Assembly: GCA_030524675.1 (NCBI GenBank)
Contig: JAUNGE010000021.1
Location: 1-54,472, forward strand
Reading direction: 5' to 3'
Length of the DNA stretch: 54,472 nucleotides
From: a bacterium
Lineage (GTDB): Bacteria; Bacillota; Clostridia; Lachnospirales; Lachnospiraceae
In this document: positions 7,937-16,331 of the stretch, piece by piece
Layout: every line of letters begins with the position of its first letter
Position numbering within the stretch: the first letter of the stretch is position 1
Program-made: the position numbers and the translations under genes
The notes under the pieces: model-generated
Told to the model about the DNA's origin: nothing
Databases searched by the model: none
What the model saw: the letters and a program-made list of their open reading frames with translations, nothing else

Positions 7937-10078
7937 TCACACGCGGTCCAGATATTGATTGAAGAACTTCTTCAGATATTTTGAGAGCATCGCCTGTATC
8001 TCCTCCTTGTTTCCTCTCTCAATGCTGTCAAGAAATTCGTCCTCCTCCACTAGCGTCTCACTCAGAAAGCCCAGTATTTCCCGATTCTCATTTACATGCT
8101 CGTCATCTGGCAGAAGCATCACAATCACTGTGCCGATTCCCTGAAAATAGGGGTCCTCAAAAGGAACAAACCCTTTTGTCAGACACACAGAAAAGCTAGG
8201 TTTCACCACACCCTTTGTCTTTGTGTGAAGCAGTGCAAACCCAAAATCCACAAACACCTGCGTTCCCAGTTTTTCTCTCCGAATCAGGTCCTCCTGAATC
8301 TGCCTGCGGCGGTCATGATAGGGCGACAACATCTCGCTGATTGCCACCAAAAGTTCCTGGAAAGAGATGGACGGACTCACCAGAAGATACCCCATCTCTT
8401 TAATCATGGTCTTAATCTGCATTGCCATAAAATTTACCTGCTCCAGCTGTCGGGTAAACTCATTTTCCTCTGCAGGTTTCTTCGGCATCCTCTCATAGTA
8501 GCGGACCCGCTTCTCAATCTTTTCCATCTCGCTGTCTGTCAAAAGCGGCCCCACAAACAATGTCTCAATATCTTCTTTTATCGGCAGTGTAGAAACCAAA
8601 AAATCCAGTTTCTCCATCACATAGGGCGTCAAATCAAACCTGCCATAAGCCGCGATTTCTGCGCGGTCCAGAAAATGATGGGACAATTTTGACACCATCA
8701 GTCTGGAAATGCCGATACCGCTGGCACAGACCACGCCGATGCACACCTTGCGCTTGTTTTCTCTCCGATTTTCCAGGCGCACCATGGCAGCGCCGAAATG
8801 AATAGCCAGAAAGCCAATCTCCGCCTCCGGCACCTCATATCCATACCGCTCTTCCAGCACTTTTGCCACATCCTCACACCGCCTGTAAATATCCCGATAT
8901 TCTGTCTTAATGTGTTCCAGAAGAGGATTCTGTATCATCATATGGTTGGAAAGCCGCACCAGTGTGGGCTGCAGATGCGCAATCAGCCCCTGCACTACAA
9001 ATTCCTCATCCTGTTTCAGCGCATAGGCAACATCTGGATCATAGCGGTCAATCATTTCATTGACTACATCCAAAAGCTCCCGATACTCCTGAATCATCTC
9101 TCTGGAAACGCCCTCCACCTCATACTGCTGTACCTTGGAACCTTTAATATGAAGACAGATGTATGCTGTCTCCACTTTGGGTATGCGAACCTGAAACTCT
9201 GCTTCCAGCTGACGGACAATCTCTCCGGCAAGGAGAAAATCTTCGTCTTTTTCTATCGTCCCCAAAAGTTCCGAATTTTCCTCCATGATCTCCTGATTTA
9301 AAATTCGATTCACAGCAATCGTCACGTGGATCACCAGACCAGTATAGGAATTTTCTGTCAAATTCTGAAGGCGCTTGTCTTTCACTCGCTGGATACTAGA
9401 AATCACCCGCTTCATCATGCTCTCATCCAGCACCCGATAGATGTTTTTCTCGCTCTTATCCCGAACCATTTCCATCACTTGTCTGGCCTGACCGTTCTCC
9501 TCCTCCTGCTGCTTGGCGTTTTGATACAGTTCCTGAATCATGGAAGAATTGATATTTTCATCGATAAACGCCCGCAGCGCCTGGCGGAAATTCCCCTCGC
9601 TGCCCTCAATACTGATGCCCAGACCTGGCTTTCTCACCACCTTCAGACCAAATCCGGCAAGCCAGCCTTCCACCGACTCCAAATCTGAACTGACTGTAGC
9701 TTCACTGACTCCGAACAGATCACTGTAATAATACAATTTCTTCACTGTCTTATCTCTCAGAATTTCTAAAATCAGGCGCTTGCGCCGTTCTGACTTGTCA
9801 GTGACATCCAGGCTGTCCTCTGCCTCCAGCTGAGACAACAGTGCCTTCTTATCCTCATCGCTTCCATCCAGCCACACACCGCTTCCTGCCTTGGAGCAAA
9901 ACTCCAGACCATGCCTTTTCAACGGACGTCCCACGGACTCCAACTCTCTTTGTACTGTCCGTTTGCTGATCCCCATCTGCTCCGCCAGGGCTTTCACCGG
10001 AACCGGCCCTTCCTGTTTCAGCAGAATTTTTAAAATCTGCTGCATTCTTGAGGAAAAATCTGCTGTAATTGTACCCAT
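7937..10078 (-). CDS. mtlR: MtlR-type PRD-containing transcriptional activator with PTS domains
   Basis: A 713-residue regulator. Order of domains: an N-terminal HTH (ISKRTVQREL near residue 38), a second winged helix (VSEATVSSDLESV near 125), two PRD domains (about 200-290 and 310-410; VIHVTIAVNRIL and EIGFLAIHFGAA mark them), a GatB-like EIIB domain with Cys in VCASGIGIS near 415, and a C-terminal EIIA domain with His at about 618 (ALLHTKT). In this family phosphorylation of the PRDs and of the EIIA/EIIB sites ties activity to sugar uptake and to HPr status. It should bind the two dyads at 7678 and 13274. It starts two bases downstream of the second IICB gene, so it is part of that operon and autoregulated. 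Confidence 0.88.
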   Translation of the reverse strand: MGTITADFSSRMQQILKILLKQEGPVPVKALAEQMGISKRTVQRELESVGRPLKRHGLEFCSKAGSGVWLDGSDEDKKALLSQLEAEDSLDVTDKSERRKRLILEILRDKTVKKLYYYSDLFGVSEATVSSDLESVEGWLAGFGLKVVRKPGLGISIEGSEGNFRQALRAFIDENINSSMIQELYQNAKQQEEENGQARQVMEMVRDKSEKNIYRVLDESMMKRVISSIQRVKDKRLQNLTENSYTGLVIHVTIAVNRILNQEIMEENSELLGTIEKDEDFLLAGEIVRQLEAEFQVRIPKVETAYICLHIKGSKVQQYEVEGVSREMIQEYRELLDVVNEMIDRYDPDVAYALKQDEEFVVQGLIAHLQPTLVRLSNHMMIQNPLLEHIKTEYRDIYRRCEDVAKVLEERYGYEVPEAEIGFLAIHFGAAMVRLENRRENKRKVCIGVVCASGIGISRLMVSKLSHHFLDRAEIAAYGRFDLTPYVMEKLDFLVSTLPIKEDIETLFVGPLLTDSEMEKIEKRVRYYERMPKKPAEENEFTRQLEQVNFMAMQIKTMIKEMGYLLVSPSISFQELLVAISEMLSPYHDRRRQIQEDLIRREKLGTQVFVDFGFALLHTKTKGVVKPSFSVCLTKGFVPFEDPYFQGIGTVIVMLLPDDEHVNENREILGFLSETLVEEDEFLDSIERGNKEEIQAMLSKYLKKFFNQYLDRV

Positions 10079-10080
10079 TT

Positions 10081-11580
10081 TTATAACCGCCCCTTTATCT
10101 CTTCCAAAAGCATCGCATACTCTGCGCCGTTAGTCAATGTCTCCACCAGACGGACTTCCGGCAGCTGCGCTTCTCTCTCCTTTAATCGCTGTATATAAAA
10201 ATCTTTCTGACACACAATCAAATCTCCATCATCCGGAATCTCATCTGCTGCCGCCTGCCGGACACTCACCCCTACATATCCGGCTTCCTTTATTTTTCGT
10301 CGAAACAGCGCTGCTCCCATGGCACTGGACCCCAATCCTGCATCGCACACTACATAAATTTTGCTTATCTTCGCCATATCTTCCTCTTTTTCTGTCCGCG
10401 TATTCTGCACTTTTTGACTATCCTGTATTTCCTGTATCTTCTGTTCTTCCCGAATTCCCTGCATCTTCCCCTTCTGTATGGTATCGGTATCTTCCTTCCT
10501 GTCTTTTAAAATGCCGCACGACACAATAAAAGAAACTGCAAACGACACTGCAATTCCAATCAACACCTTCAGCCAGCTAGACATCGGACACAAAAGCAGG
10601 ATTGTCAGAATACTCCCTGGCGCAGCAGGGCCAACAATTCCCGCATCTGTCAAAAAGAACCAGAGACTGCCGCATGTTCCTCCCGCCATCACAGCAGCCA
10701 GCAGCCGCAGATCATACAATACATACGGAAAATACACTTCATGGATACCGCCCAGACACTCAATTACCATCTGCACGCCAACATCCTGCCTTCTATTCTC
10801 CTCTCTCTTCTCTTTTCTTCGTTCTTTTCTCTGCTCTTTTTCCTGCTCCTTCGACCGCCGTCCCATCATCCAAAAAGCGGCCAGCACACCAAGCCCTGGA
10901 CCAGGATTGCTCTCCAGCAGAAACAAAACCGAACTGCCCGCTTCCTTCATCTGCTCCATCCCGAGCGGAATCAAAATCCCATGATTGATGCTGTTGTTCA
11001 GGAAAAATACCTTCATCGGCTCAATCAGCAGATTCAGCAAAAACAGCCATGGACTCGCTAGAACCATTTTCACCTTCCCCGCTGCCTCAAGGCTGAACGA
11101 ACGGATAAACGGCTCCAGCACCGCCACAGATACTGCGGCAAAGACAAGGCCGCAGACGGCCGTTATGCAGTTTCTCACAATCATCTCCAAACCGCAAGTC
11201 ACCCTGTTTTCCAGCCAAAGACTGCACTTTACTGCCAGATACCCTGCAGCCGCGCCGAGAATGACAGCACCTATCATATTGGCACCAGAATGTACAGATA
11301 TCAAACCAATAGAAGCCAGCGCGCCCGCAACATTTCCCATATTCCGCGCCCCAGCCATCCCTGCGCGCTCTCTGGCTGCCCGTTCTCCGCCTTTTCCTCC
11401 TGCTTCATATGCCATCAGCAGCGGAATAACCATACCGTACAGCACATCATTTGCCTGATTCATGGTCTCATTCGGAAACCATCCTCGCTCTGAAAAAAGG
11501 ATATTTAACACTCCCACAGCCAGAAAAAGAGAAAGATTCCTCGTAATCATACTGCTATAACTTTTTAATACTGCTTTCAT
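10081..11580 (-). CDS. Second, divergent mannitol-type PTS IICB protein
   Basis: A 499-residue membrane permease with C-terminal IIB. It keeps family landmarks of MtlA: FFLNNSINHGILIPLG near residue 200, NPGPGLGVLAAFW, then GGIHEVYFPYVLYD and a IIB domain with the phospho-Cys at about 412 (CDAGLGSSAMG). It differs from the neighbouring MtlA in the N-terminal membrane part and carries two very charged loops: a Lys/Glu/Arg block of about 25 residues after the NPGPGLG segment, and a Gln/Lys-rich linker before IIB. The frame opens further upstream, but AGGGGGAAGG directly precedes the ATG at 11580. A hairpin at 11651-11680 lies between it and mtlA. It may be a paralogue with another sugar specificity or a sensor-like partner of the regulator. 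Confidence 0.82.
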   Translation of the reverse strand: MKAVLKSYSSMITRNLSLFLAVGVLNILFSERGWFPNETMNQANDVLYGMVIPLLMAYEAGGKGGERAARERAGMAGARNMGNVAGALASIGLISVHSGANMIGAVILGAAAGYLAVKCSLWLENRVTCGLEMIVRNCITAVCGLVFAAVSVAVLEPFIRSFSLEAAGKVKMVLASPWLFLLNLLIEPMKVFFLNNSINHGILIPLGMEQMKEAGSSVLFLLESNPGPGLGVLAAFWMMGRRSKEQEKEQRKERRKEKREENRRQDVGVQMVIECLGGIHEVYFPYVLYDLRLLAAVMAGGTCGSLWFFLTDAGIVGPAAPGSILTILLLCPMSSWLKVLIGIAVSFAVSFIVSCGILKDRKEDTDTIQKGKMQGIREEQKIQEIQDSQKVQNTRTEKEEDMAKISKIYVVCDAGLGSSAMGAALFRRKIKEAGYVGVSVRQAAADEIPDDGDLIVCQKDFYIQRLKEREAQLPEVRLVETLTNGAEYAMLLEEIKGRL

Positions 11581-11650
11581 CCTTCCCCCTCTGTATCCCT
11601 TTATTTTTTTACATAATACCACATTTTATCTTCTGAAACAACGCCAAAAT

Positions 11651-11680
11651 CCGCCCTGCGCAGACATTGCCGCAGGGCGG
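11651..11680 (-). terminator. Intra-operon hairpin, possible attenuator
   Basis: A perfect ten-base stem CCGCCCTGCG/CGCAGGGCGG with a ten-base loop lies just after the mtlA stop codon. On the minus strand it is followed by ATTTTGG only, so it is a weak terminator or an mRNA-stabilising structure that could lower expression of the downstream genes relative to mtlA. Confidence 0.55.
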
Positions 11681-11696
11681 AAACACAACTTATCAA

Positions 11697-13121
11697 TTAC
11701 TGATTTCTCTTCTTTAAATCTTCCACCAACACATCATACTCCGGTGCTGCCAGGAAGTTATGAATCAGAACCAACTCAGCGCTCGGATTGCTGGCTGCTG
11801 CACGCGGTCCCAACTCCTCATGGGTTACTACAATCTGCGCTGCTTTTGGAATAGAAGATACCGGCGCATGTTCCACCTTCACATCCTCCAGACCAGCCGC
11901 TTTCAGTTTCTTTTTCAGAACGGTGGCGCCCATGGCACTGGAACCCATTCCAGCATCACATGCAAAGACAATGAACTCCACTTTTCCTGTTTTCGCCGTT
12001 GCTGCATTTGTTGCTGCAGGATTTGTAGAAGCTGTGGAAGCGTTTGCCGCAGTCAATCCCTTTGCATCCGCTTTCATTGCCTTAGTCTGAGCTGCTGCTG
12101 CCTCCAAATCCTCATCTTTTCCTGCCACTTTCAAAATTACCATGGACAGTGCGAAGGACACCGCCGTTGCTGCCGCCACGCCCAGAATCACTCCAAGATA
12201 GGAATCATGAGCAGTCATTGCCAGAATTGCGAGGATACTTCCAGGAGCTGCCGCGCCAGTCAGTCCTGCACCAAAGATTGTTTCTATTAAAATTCCAGTT
12301 GCACCGCCGCAGATAACAGAAATCAGCAGCAATGGATTCATCAGGATATATGGGAAATAAATCTCATGAATACCGCCTAAAAAGTGGATGATAACCGCGC
12401 CTGGAGCACTTCCTTTCGCAGAACCTTTGCCTGCCAGACAGTATGCCAACAGAACGCCGAGGCCTGGGCCTGGGTTTGCTTCCAGAAGGAACAGAATGGA
12501 TTTGCCCACCTCTGTTACCTGCTGTGAACCGATTGGAGTCAGGATACCATGGTTGATGGCATTATTCAAGAACAGAATCTTTGCCGGTTCAATCAGGATA
12601 CTTGCAAACGGCAGCAGATGTCTGGATACAAAGAAGTTTACGCCGGCTGCCAGCGCATGGTTCAGCAACAAAACAAGCGGAGAAATAATCTGAATGGCAA
12701 GCAGTACGAGAATCAGACCGATGATACCGATGGAAAAGTTGTTCACCAACATCTCAAAACCGGCTTTTACCTTGCCCTCGATTGCCTCATCAAACTTTTT
12801 CATAATAAAACCGCACAGCGGACCCATAATCATAGCTCCCAAAAACATCGGGATATCAGAGCCAACAATCAGACCCATGGTAGTGATGGCTGCCAGCACA
12901 CCACCTCTATGCCCGCACACATTGAAACCGCCGGTAAAAGCGATCAGCAGGGGCAGAAGCTGAGAGGACATAGGACCTACCAATGTCGCAAATTTCTCGT
13001 TGGGAATCCATCCGGTTGCAATAAACAGAGCTGCAATAAACCCCCATGTAATAAAAGCGCCGATATTCGGCATAACCATCGCACTTAATGTACGACCAAA
13101 CAACTGAACTTTTTGCTTCAT
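11697..13121 (-). CDS. mtlA: PTS mannitol-type IICB permease
   Basis: A 474-residue transporter that phosphorylates its hexitol substrate during uptake. Membrane IIC domain about residues 1-335 with MtlA hallmarks: PNIGAFITWGFIAALF, GPLCGFIMK, LFLNNAINHGILTPIG, ANPGPGLGVLLAY, and GGIHEIYFPYILMNP. An Ala/Thr-rich linker (residues ~340-380) joins a IIB domain whose phospho-Cys is at about 388 (CDAGMGSSAMG). The separate IIA is encoded at 7008-7526. It is the first gene of the PTS operon, behind a strong promoter and a palindromic operator. Mannitol is the family's usual substrate, but the catabolic enzymes here do not match classical mannitol use. Confidence 0.9.
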   Translation of the reverse strand: MKQKVQLFGRTLSAMVMPNIGAFITWGFIAALFIATGWIPNEKFATLVGPMSSQLLPLLIAFTGGFNVCGHRGGVLAAITTMGLIVGSDIPMFLGAMIMGPLCGFIMKKFDEAIEGKVKAGFEMLVNNFSIGIIGLILVLLAIQIISPLVLLLNHALAAGVNFFVSRHLLPFASILIEPAKILFLNNAINHGILTPIGSQQVTEVGKSILFLLEANPGPGLGVLLAYCLAGKGSAKGSAPGAVIIHFLGGIHEIYFPYILMNPLLLISVICGGATGILIETIFGAGLTGAAAPGSILAILAMTAHDSYLGVILGVAAATAVSFALSMVILKVAGKDEDLEAAAAQTKAMKADAKGLTAANASTASTNPAATNAATAKTGKVEFIVFACDAGMGSSAMGATVLKKKLKAAGLEDVKVEHAPVSSIPKAAQIVVTHEELGPRAAASNPSAELVLIHNFLAAPEYDVLVEDLKKRNQ

Positions 13122-13226
13122 TTCACATACCTTCCTTATTCATCATTGAACTTTGCTTTTTTTACTTTTCATTTTCGTTTGATGTTTGGAAAGGACTGGC
13201 CAATCTCTTTTCCTCTTGATAGCTCT

Positions 13227-13256
13227 ATTATAAAGCAAAAAATCCTGTATTTTCAA
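13227..13256 (-). promoter_or_regulatory. Promoter of the mtlA operon
   Basis: Minus-strand TTGAAA (13251-13256), an 18-base spacer and TATAAT (13227-13232). It lies directly downstream of the 52-base palindrome carrying the MtlR-like operator, in the same arrangement as the promoter at 7632-7660. Confidence 0.75.
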
Positions 13257-13259
13257 CAA

Positions 13260-13311
13260 CTAGAAACGTGGATTTGGCACCAGCAAATGGTGCCAGAATC
13301 CACGTTTCTAG
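13260..13311. promoter_or_regulatory. 52-base palindrome with MtlR-like operator, site 2
   Basis: The core is TTGGCACC-N7-GGTGCCA (13274-13295). Outside it CTAGAAACGTGGATT pairs with AATCCACGTTTCTAG, making an almost perfect dyad 52 bases long. It sits between the mtlA promoter (minus strand) and the methyltransferase promoter (plus strand), with the plus-strand -35 only eight bases away. The core is the better of the two MtlR-like sites in the window. No U-tract follows on either strand, so it is not an obvious terminator. Confidence 0.65.
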
Positions 13312-13318
13312 TTCTAGT

Positions 13319-13347
13319 TTGACAACTTCCCGCCTGGACATTATAAT
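13319..13347 (+). promoter_or_regulatory. Promoter of the SpoU methyltransferase gene
   Basis: TTGACA at 13319-13324, 17 bases, TATAAT at 13342-13347: consensus elements. They lie next to the palindrome that serves the divergent PTS operon. Confidence 0.8.
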
Positions 13348-13385
13348 AATTCCAATTTCTATTTTTTGTTTTTAAGGAGACAACC

Positions 13386-14216
13386 ATGCCAAATATTATC
13401 GAAATAACTGACTTTTCCGCTCCGGAACTAGATATCTATGCCCGCCTCTCTGAGGTGCAGCTGCTCCATTTTTATGAACCAGACCAGGGCATTTTCATTG
13501 CAGAAAGTCCAAAAGTGATTGAGCGGGCACTGGATGCCGGATACGTCCCTATTTCACTTCTTCTGGAGAGAAAACATATCGACGGACAGGCGCATGAAAT
13601 TCTTGCACGCTGTCCAGATATCCCCGTCTATACTGCAGATTTTGATATTTTGACGCAGCTGACAGGGTTTGCGCTCACCCGAGGCGTGCTGTGCGCTATG
13701 CGCAGGCACAGACTGCCGGACGTCGCCCAAGTATGCGCCAATGCGCGCAGAATCGCCGTGCTGGAAAATGTCATGAATCCTACCAATGTCGGTGCTATTT
13801 TTCGCTCTGCTGCTGCATTGAATATGGATGCTGTGCTCCTCACACCTGGCTGCAGCGACCCCCTCTACCGCCGTGCATCGAGAGTCAGCATGGGCACGGT
13901 CTTTCAGATTCCATGGACATACTTTGACGGTGAAATTGCAGGATGGCCGCAGCCAGGCATCGGCCTTCTGCAAAGTCTTGGCTTCAAAATGGTCGCTATG
14001 GCACTGCGCAACGATTCTGTCCATATCGACGACCCCAAACTTATGGCAGAGGAAAAGCTGGCTGTCATTCTGGGGACAGAAGGCGATGGACTGGCGGACT
14101 GCACGATTGCTGACTGCGATTACACGGTGCGCATCCCCATGTCCCACGGGGTCGATTCTCTGAATGTCGCGGCAGCCAGCGCAGTTGCTTTCTGGCAGCT
14201 TGGGAAGCGCCATTAA
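13386..14216 (+). CDS. TrmH/SpoU-family RNA 2'-O-methyltransferase
   Basis: A 276-residue SPOUT methyltransferase that uses S-adenosylmethionine to methylate ribose in rRNA or tRNA. All three family motifs are present: NPTNVGAIFRSAA (motif 1, about residue 130), VILGTEGDGL (motif 2, about 225) and RIPMSHGVDSLNVAAASAVA (motif 3, near the end), the last forming the trefoil-knot cofactor pocket. The first ~110 residues are the variable substrate-binding domain. AAGGAG stands six bases before the ATG. It is transcribed alone and diverges from the PTS operon. The modified nucleotide cannot be told from sequence. Confidence 0.9.
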   Translation: MPNIIEITDFSAPELDIYARLSEVQLLHFYEPDQGIFIAESPKVIERALDAGYVPISLLLERKHIDGQAHEILARCPDIPVYTADFDILTQLTGFALTRGVLCAMRRHRLPDVAQVCANARRIAVLENVMNPTNVGAIFRSAAALNMDAVLLTPGCSDPLYRRASRVSMGTVFQIPWTYFDGEIAGWPQPGIGLLQSLGFKMVAMALRNDSVHIDDPKLMAEEKLAVILGTEGDGLADCTIADCDYTVRIPMSHGVDSLNVAAASAVAFWQLGKRH

Positions 14217-14232
14217 AACAAGCGAGCTATAC

Positions 14233-14294
14233 AAAAAAAGCTATGGTGCGAATGTTCTCCAGCTCATACACTGGCCGTCACTCAAACCATAGCT
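14233..14294 (-). terminator. Terminator of the rplY gene
   Basis: AGCTATGGT/ACCATAGCT arms (14239-14247, 14286-14294) enclose a 38-base loop; on the minus strand the stem is followed by seven T. It also lies 20 bases past the stop of the converging methyltransferase gene. Confidence 0.75.
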
Positions 14295-14313
14295 CTAGTT
14301 GTCATCCTTTTTT

Positions 14314-14922
14314 CTATTTTTCAGCAGTTCCCTTTTTCTCGTCCGCACTCTCCTCTGCTGGAGTTTCCTCCACATCTGTATTGTGCGGTGTTGTCACTGA
14401 CAGGACAACCTCATCCAGTCCTACATTCAAGTCAATATCCTTGTCAGCCGCCAGAGACAGGTCACCAACTTTCACCACGTCACCGACTCTCAGCTTCTCC
14501 AAGTCTATCTCTACTTTCTCTACCAACGCCGCAGGCAATGCCTTATATGGAATCTCATGCAGAACCTGCTGAACAATTCCGCCTACCAGCTTATCATGGT
14601 TTATCAGCACAACTTCTGCTACCGAGTGTACCTTTTCATCACTTACCAGTGCCTGAAAATCCACTTCCTCGTACTGACCTTTCATGGAATTGTAGTCCAA
14701 TTCCTTAATCAGCACATCATACTGCTGTCCTTCTACGTCCAGAATAATCTGACTGCCTTTGTTTTTCCCCTTCAGCAGACGCTCCGCCTCTGCTCTCACC
14801 ATCTTCACTGGGATGGAACCTTCGATTTTGCGGCCGAATACATTTCCGGTCACATACCCTTCTCTTCTCAGCTTTTTTGGTGTTGTCAACATGTCTCTCT
14901 TTTCAGCTTTTAAAGTATCCAT
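14314..14922 (-). CDS. rplY: 50S ribosomal protein L25 / general stress protein Ctc
   Basis: A 202-residue two-domain L25 (CTC/TL5 type) that binds 5S rRNA. N-terminal domain: LKAEKRD..TTPKKLRREGYVTGNVFGRK, then GSQIILDVEGQQYDVLIKELDYN. C-terminal TL5 beta domain from about residue 95 (VDFQALVSDEKVHSVAEVVL) to about 185, with an acidic tail rich in Glu, Ala and Asp. The frame opens 45 bases upstream, but GGAGG at nine bases before 14922 fixes the start there. A TATAAT (complement at 15003-15008) may be its -10, though no good -35 is seen, which would fit use of an alternative sigma factor as for ctc in Bacillus; that is only inference. Confidence 0.9.
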   Translation of the reverse strand: MDTLKAEKRDMLTTPKKLRREGYVTGNVFGRKIEGSIPVKMVRAEAERLLKGKNKGSQIILDVEGQQYDVLIKELDYNSMKGQYEEVDFQALVSDEKVHSVAEVVLINHDKLVGGIVQQVLHEIPYKALPAALVEKVEIDLEKLRVGDVVKVGDLSLAADKDIDLNVGLDEVVLSVTTPHNTDVEETPAEESADEKKGTAEK

Positions 14923-15099
14923 TTTATCTCTTCCTCCAAAATACTGATTGCTTAGCTGACTTGTCATGGGTCCGTTAAGTATCTCTTTTCTGTTACATGT
15001 GTATTATAACACGTATTTGTTAGAAAAGATACACAATCTTTTTATTTTTTTATGTCAATTTCTTGTGTTTTTTCACAAAGAAGTCAGGACCAAGCCAAT

Positions 15100-16137
15100 T
15101 TATGTCTCTGTCTCTATCACTTTTCGGTTCACATATTCCACAAATGCTTCCACTCTCTCCATATCCGGATTGTCCGGCAGCCAACTCTCTTTGGCCGCCT
15201 GTTCCAGCCGCCTCTCATACTCCGATAGAATATCATAAAATTCCGCTGAGAACGTCTTATCTTCCTTCTGGAACCCACCTCTTCTGATTTTTAAGAGCAA
15301 ATCCAGGTCCTCTCTTCTGTGCGTCCGAATCTCGCCCTTTTCCAGAATATCAATCGCCATCATAAACAGGCGGATTAAATGCATGGCATGTTTATTGAGA
15401 TGGTTGTCATCCTTCTTATGATTTCTTTTTCCTATCTTATCATAGTCCTTCACTACATTGTGCATAGCTGAGAGCATTCCCTCATAATCGCGAAGCGGCA
15501 GATGCCGGTAGGATGCATCCACAAAGATTTCCGTCTCCAATTCTGGATTCTGCGCTTTGTCAATATACAAACGGATACTTCCCTTGTCAAACGTGCTGTA
15601 TCTTCTCTGAAAATCTTCCAGGGCATTCCTCACAGAATTGAAAATATGCTGCTCGCGCTCTGTCTGCGGCATGGAATCCCTAGCTACTGCATTCTGAAGG
15701 CGCCGCAGCTGCGCACCGGCATATCCGCCAAATGATTTTGCAGCCCTCTTTGACAAAAAGATACTTTTATTCTCCAAAAGTTCCTGTCCCAGTGCAGATT
15801 TCACCAGATACTGTTCCTCATCCAGCCCCAGAATCTCACAGGTATTCGGATTACATTCCAGAAGCAGCTTCACTATCTTCTGAAACGAATAGATGACCGT
15901 ATCTGTGCGGCCGTCCTCATATTGCGCAAACTCTGTCAGCCCCAACAGGTCGGATGGAAGATTCAGGGTAATTCCTCTAATGTCGATATCGCTGTTCTCA
16001 TTGTTGGTCCCATACGCATAGCTCCCGCCCAGCCCCAGCAGCATAATCCGCTTTCCAAGCCGCCTGTTGTTCCACAAAAACGCATATGGCTCTGTATGTA
16101 TCAATTCTTTAAAATCAGGCATTTTCATATCTCCCAT
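15100..16137 (-). CDS. RlaP-like nucleotidyltransferase (DNA polymerase beta superfamily), long form
   Basis: About 345 residues. The N-terminal catalytic signature is intact: GLGGSYAYGTNNENSDIDIRG (about residues 22-42) has the GS helix and the DxD pair that bind two metals, with a third acidic position likely in the DTVIYS strand. The rest is helical. It belongs to the predicted nucleotidyltransferases related to RlaP, an RNA-repair-linked family; the substrate is unknown. Several starts are possible: 16137 (AAAGGGG four bases before), 16122 (GGGAG eight bases before) and the frame limit 16161. It follows another family member by 170 bases. The pair share the motif but differ in length and in sequence outside it. 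Confidence 0.75.
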   Translation of the reverse strand: MGDMKMPDFKELIHTEPYAFLWNNRRLGKRIMLLGLGGSYAYGTNNENSDIDIRGITLNLPSDLLGLTEFAQYEDGRTDTVIYSFQKIVKLLLECNPNTCEILGLDEEQYLVKSALGQELLENKSIFLSKRAAKSFGGYAGAQLRRLQNAVARDSMPQTEREQHIFNSVRNALEDFQRRYSTFDKGSIRLYIDKAQNPELETEIFVDASYRHLPLRDYEGMLSAMHNVVKDYDKIGKRNHKKDDNHLNKHAMHLIRLFMMAIDILEKGEIRTHRREDLDLLLKIRRGGFQKEDKTFSAEFYDILSEYERRLEQAAKESWLPDNPDMERVEAFVEYVNRKVIETET

Positions 16138-16331
16138 TTTTCCCCTTTCATGTGCTGGCATTTTCGTGCCTCAGAAATACTCCTGTTCATTCTAACAGTG
16201 ATTTCTGCTTATTTCCTATTATTCCCTGCTTGTTTCACAGCAGTTATTGCCGCTTATTATACTATACCCCTTCAATATCTGCCATACCTGCAGTTTCTGC
16301 TCGATAGATTCATTTACTGTGGCTGGGTTGT

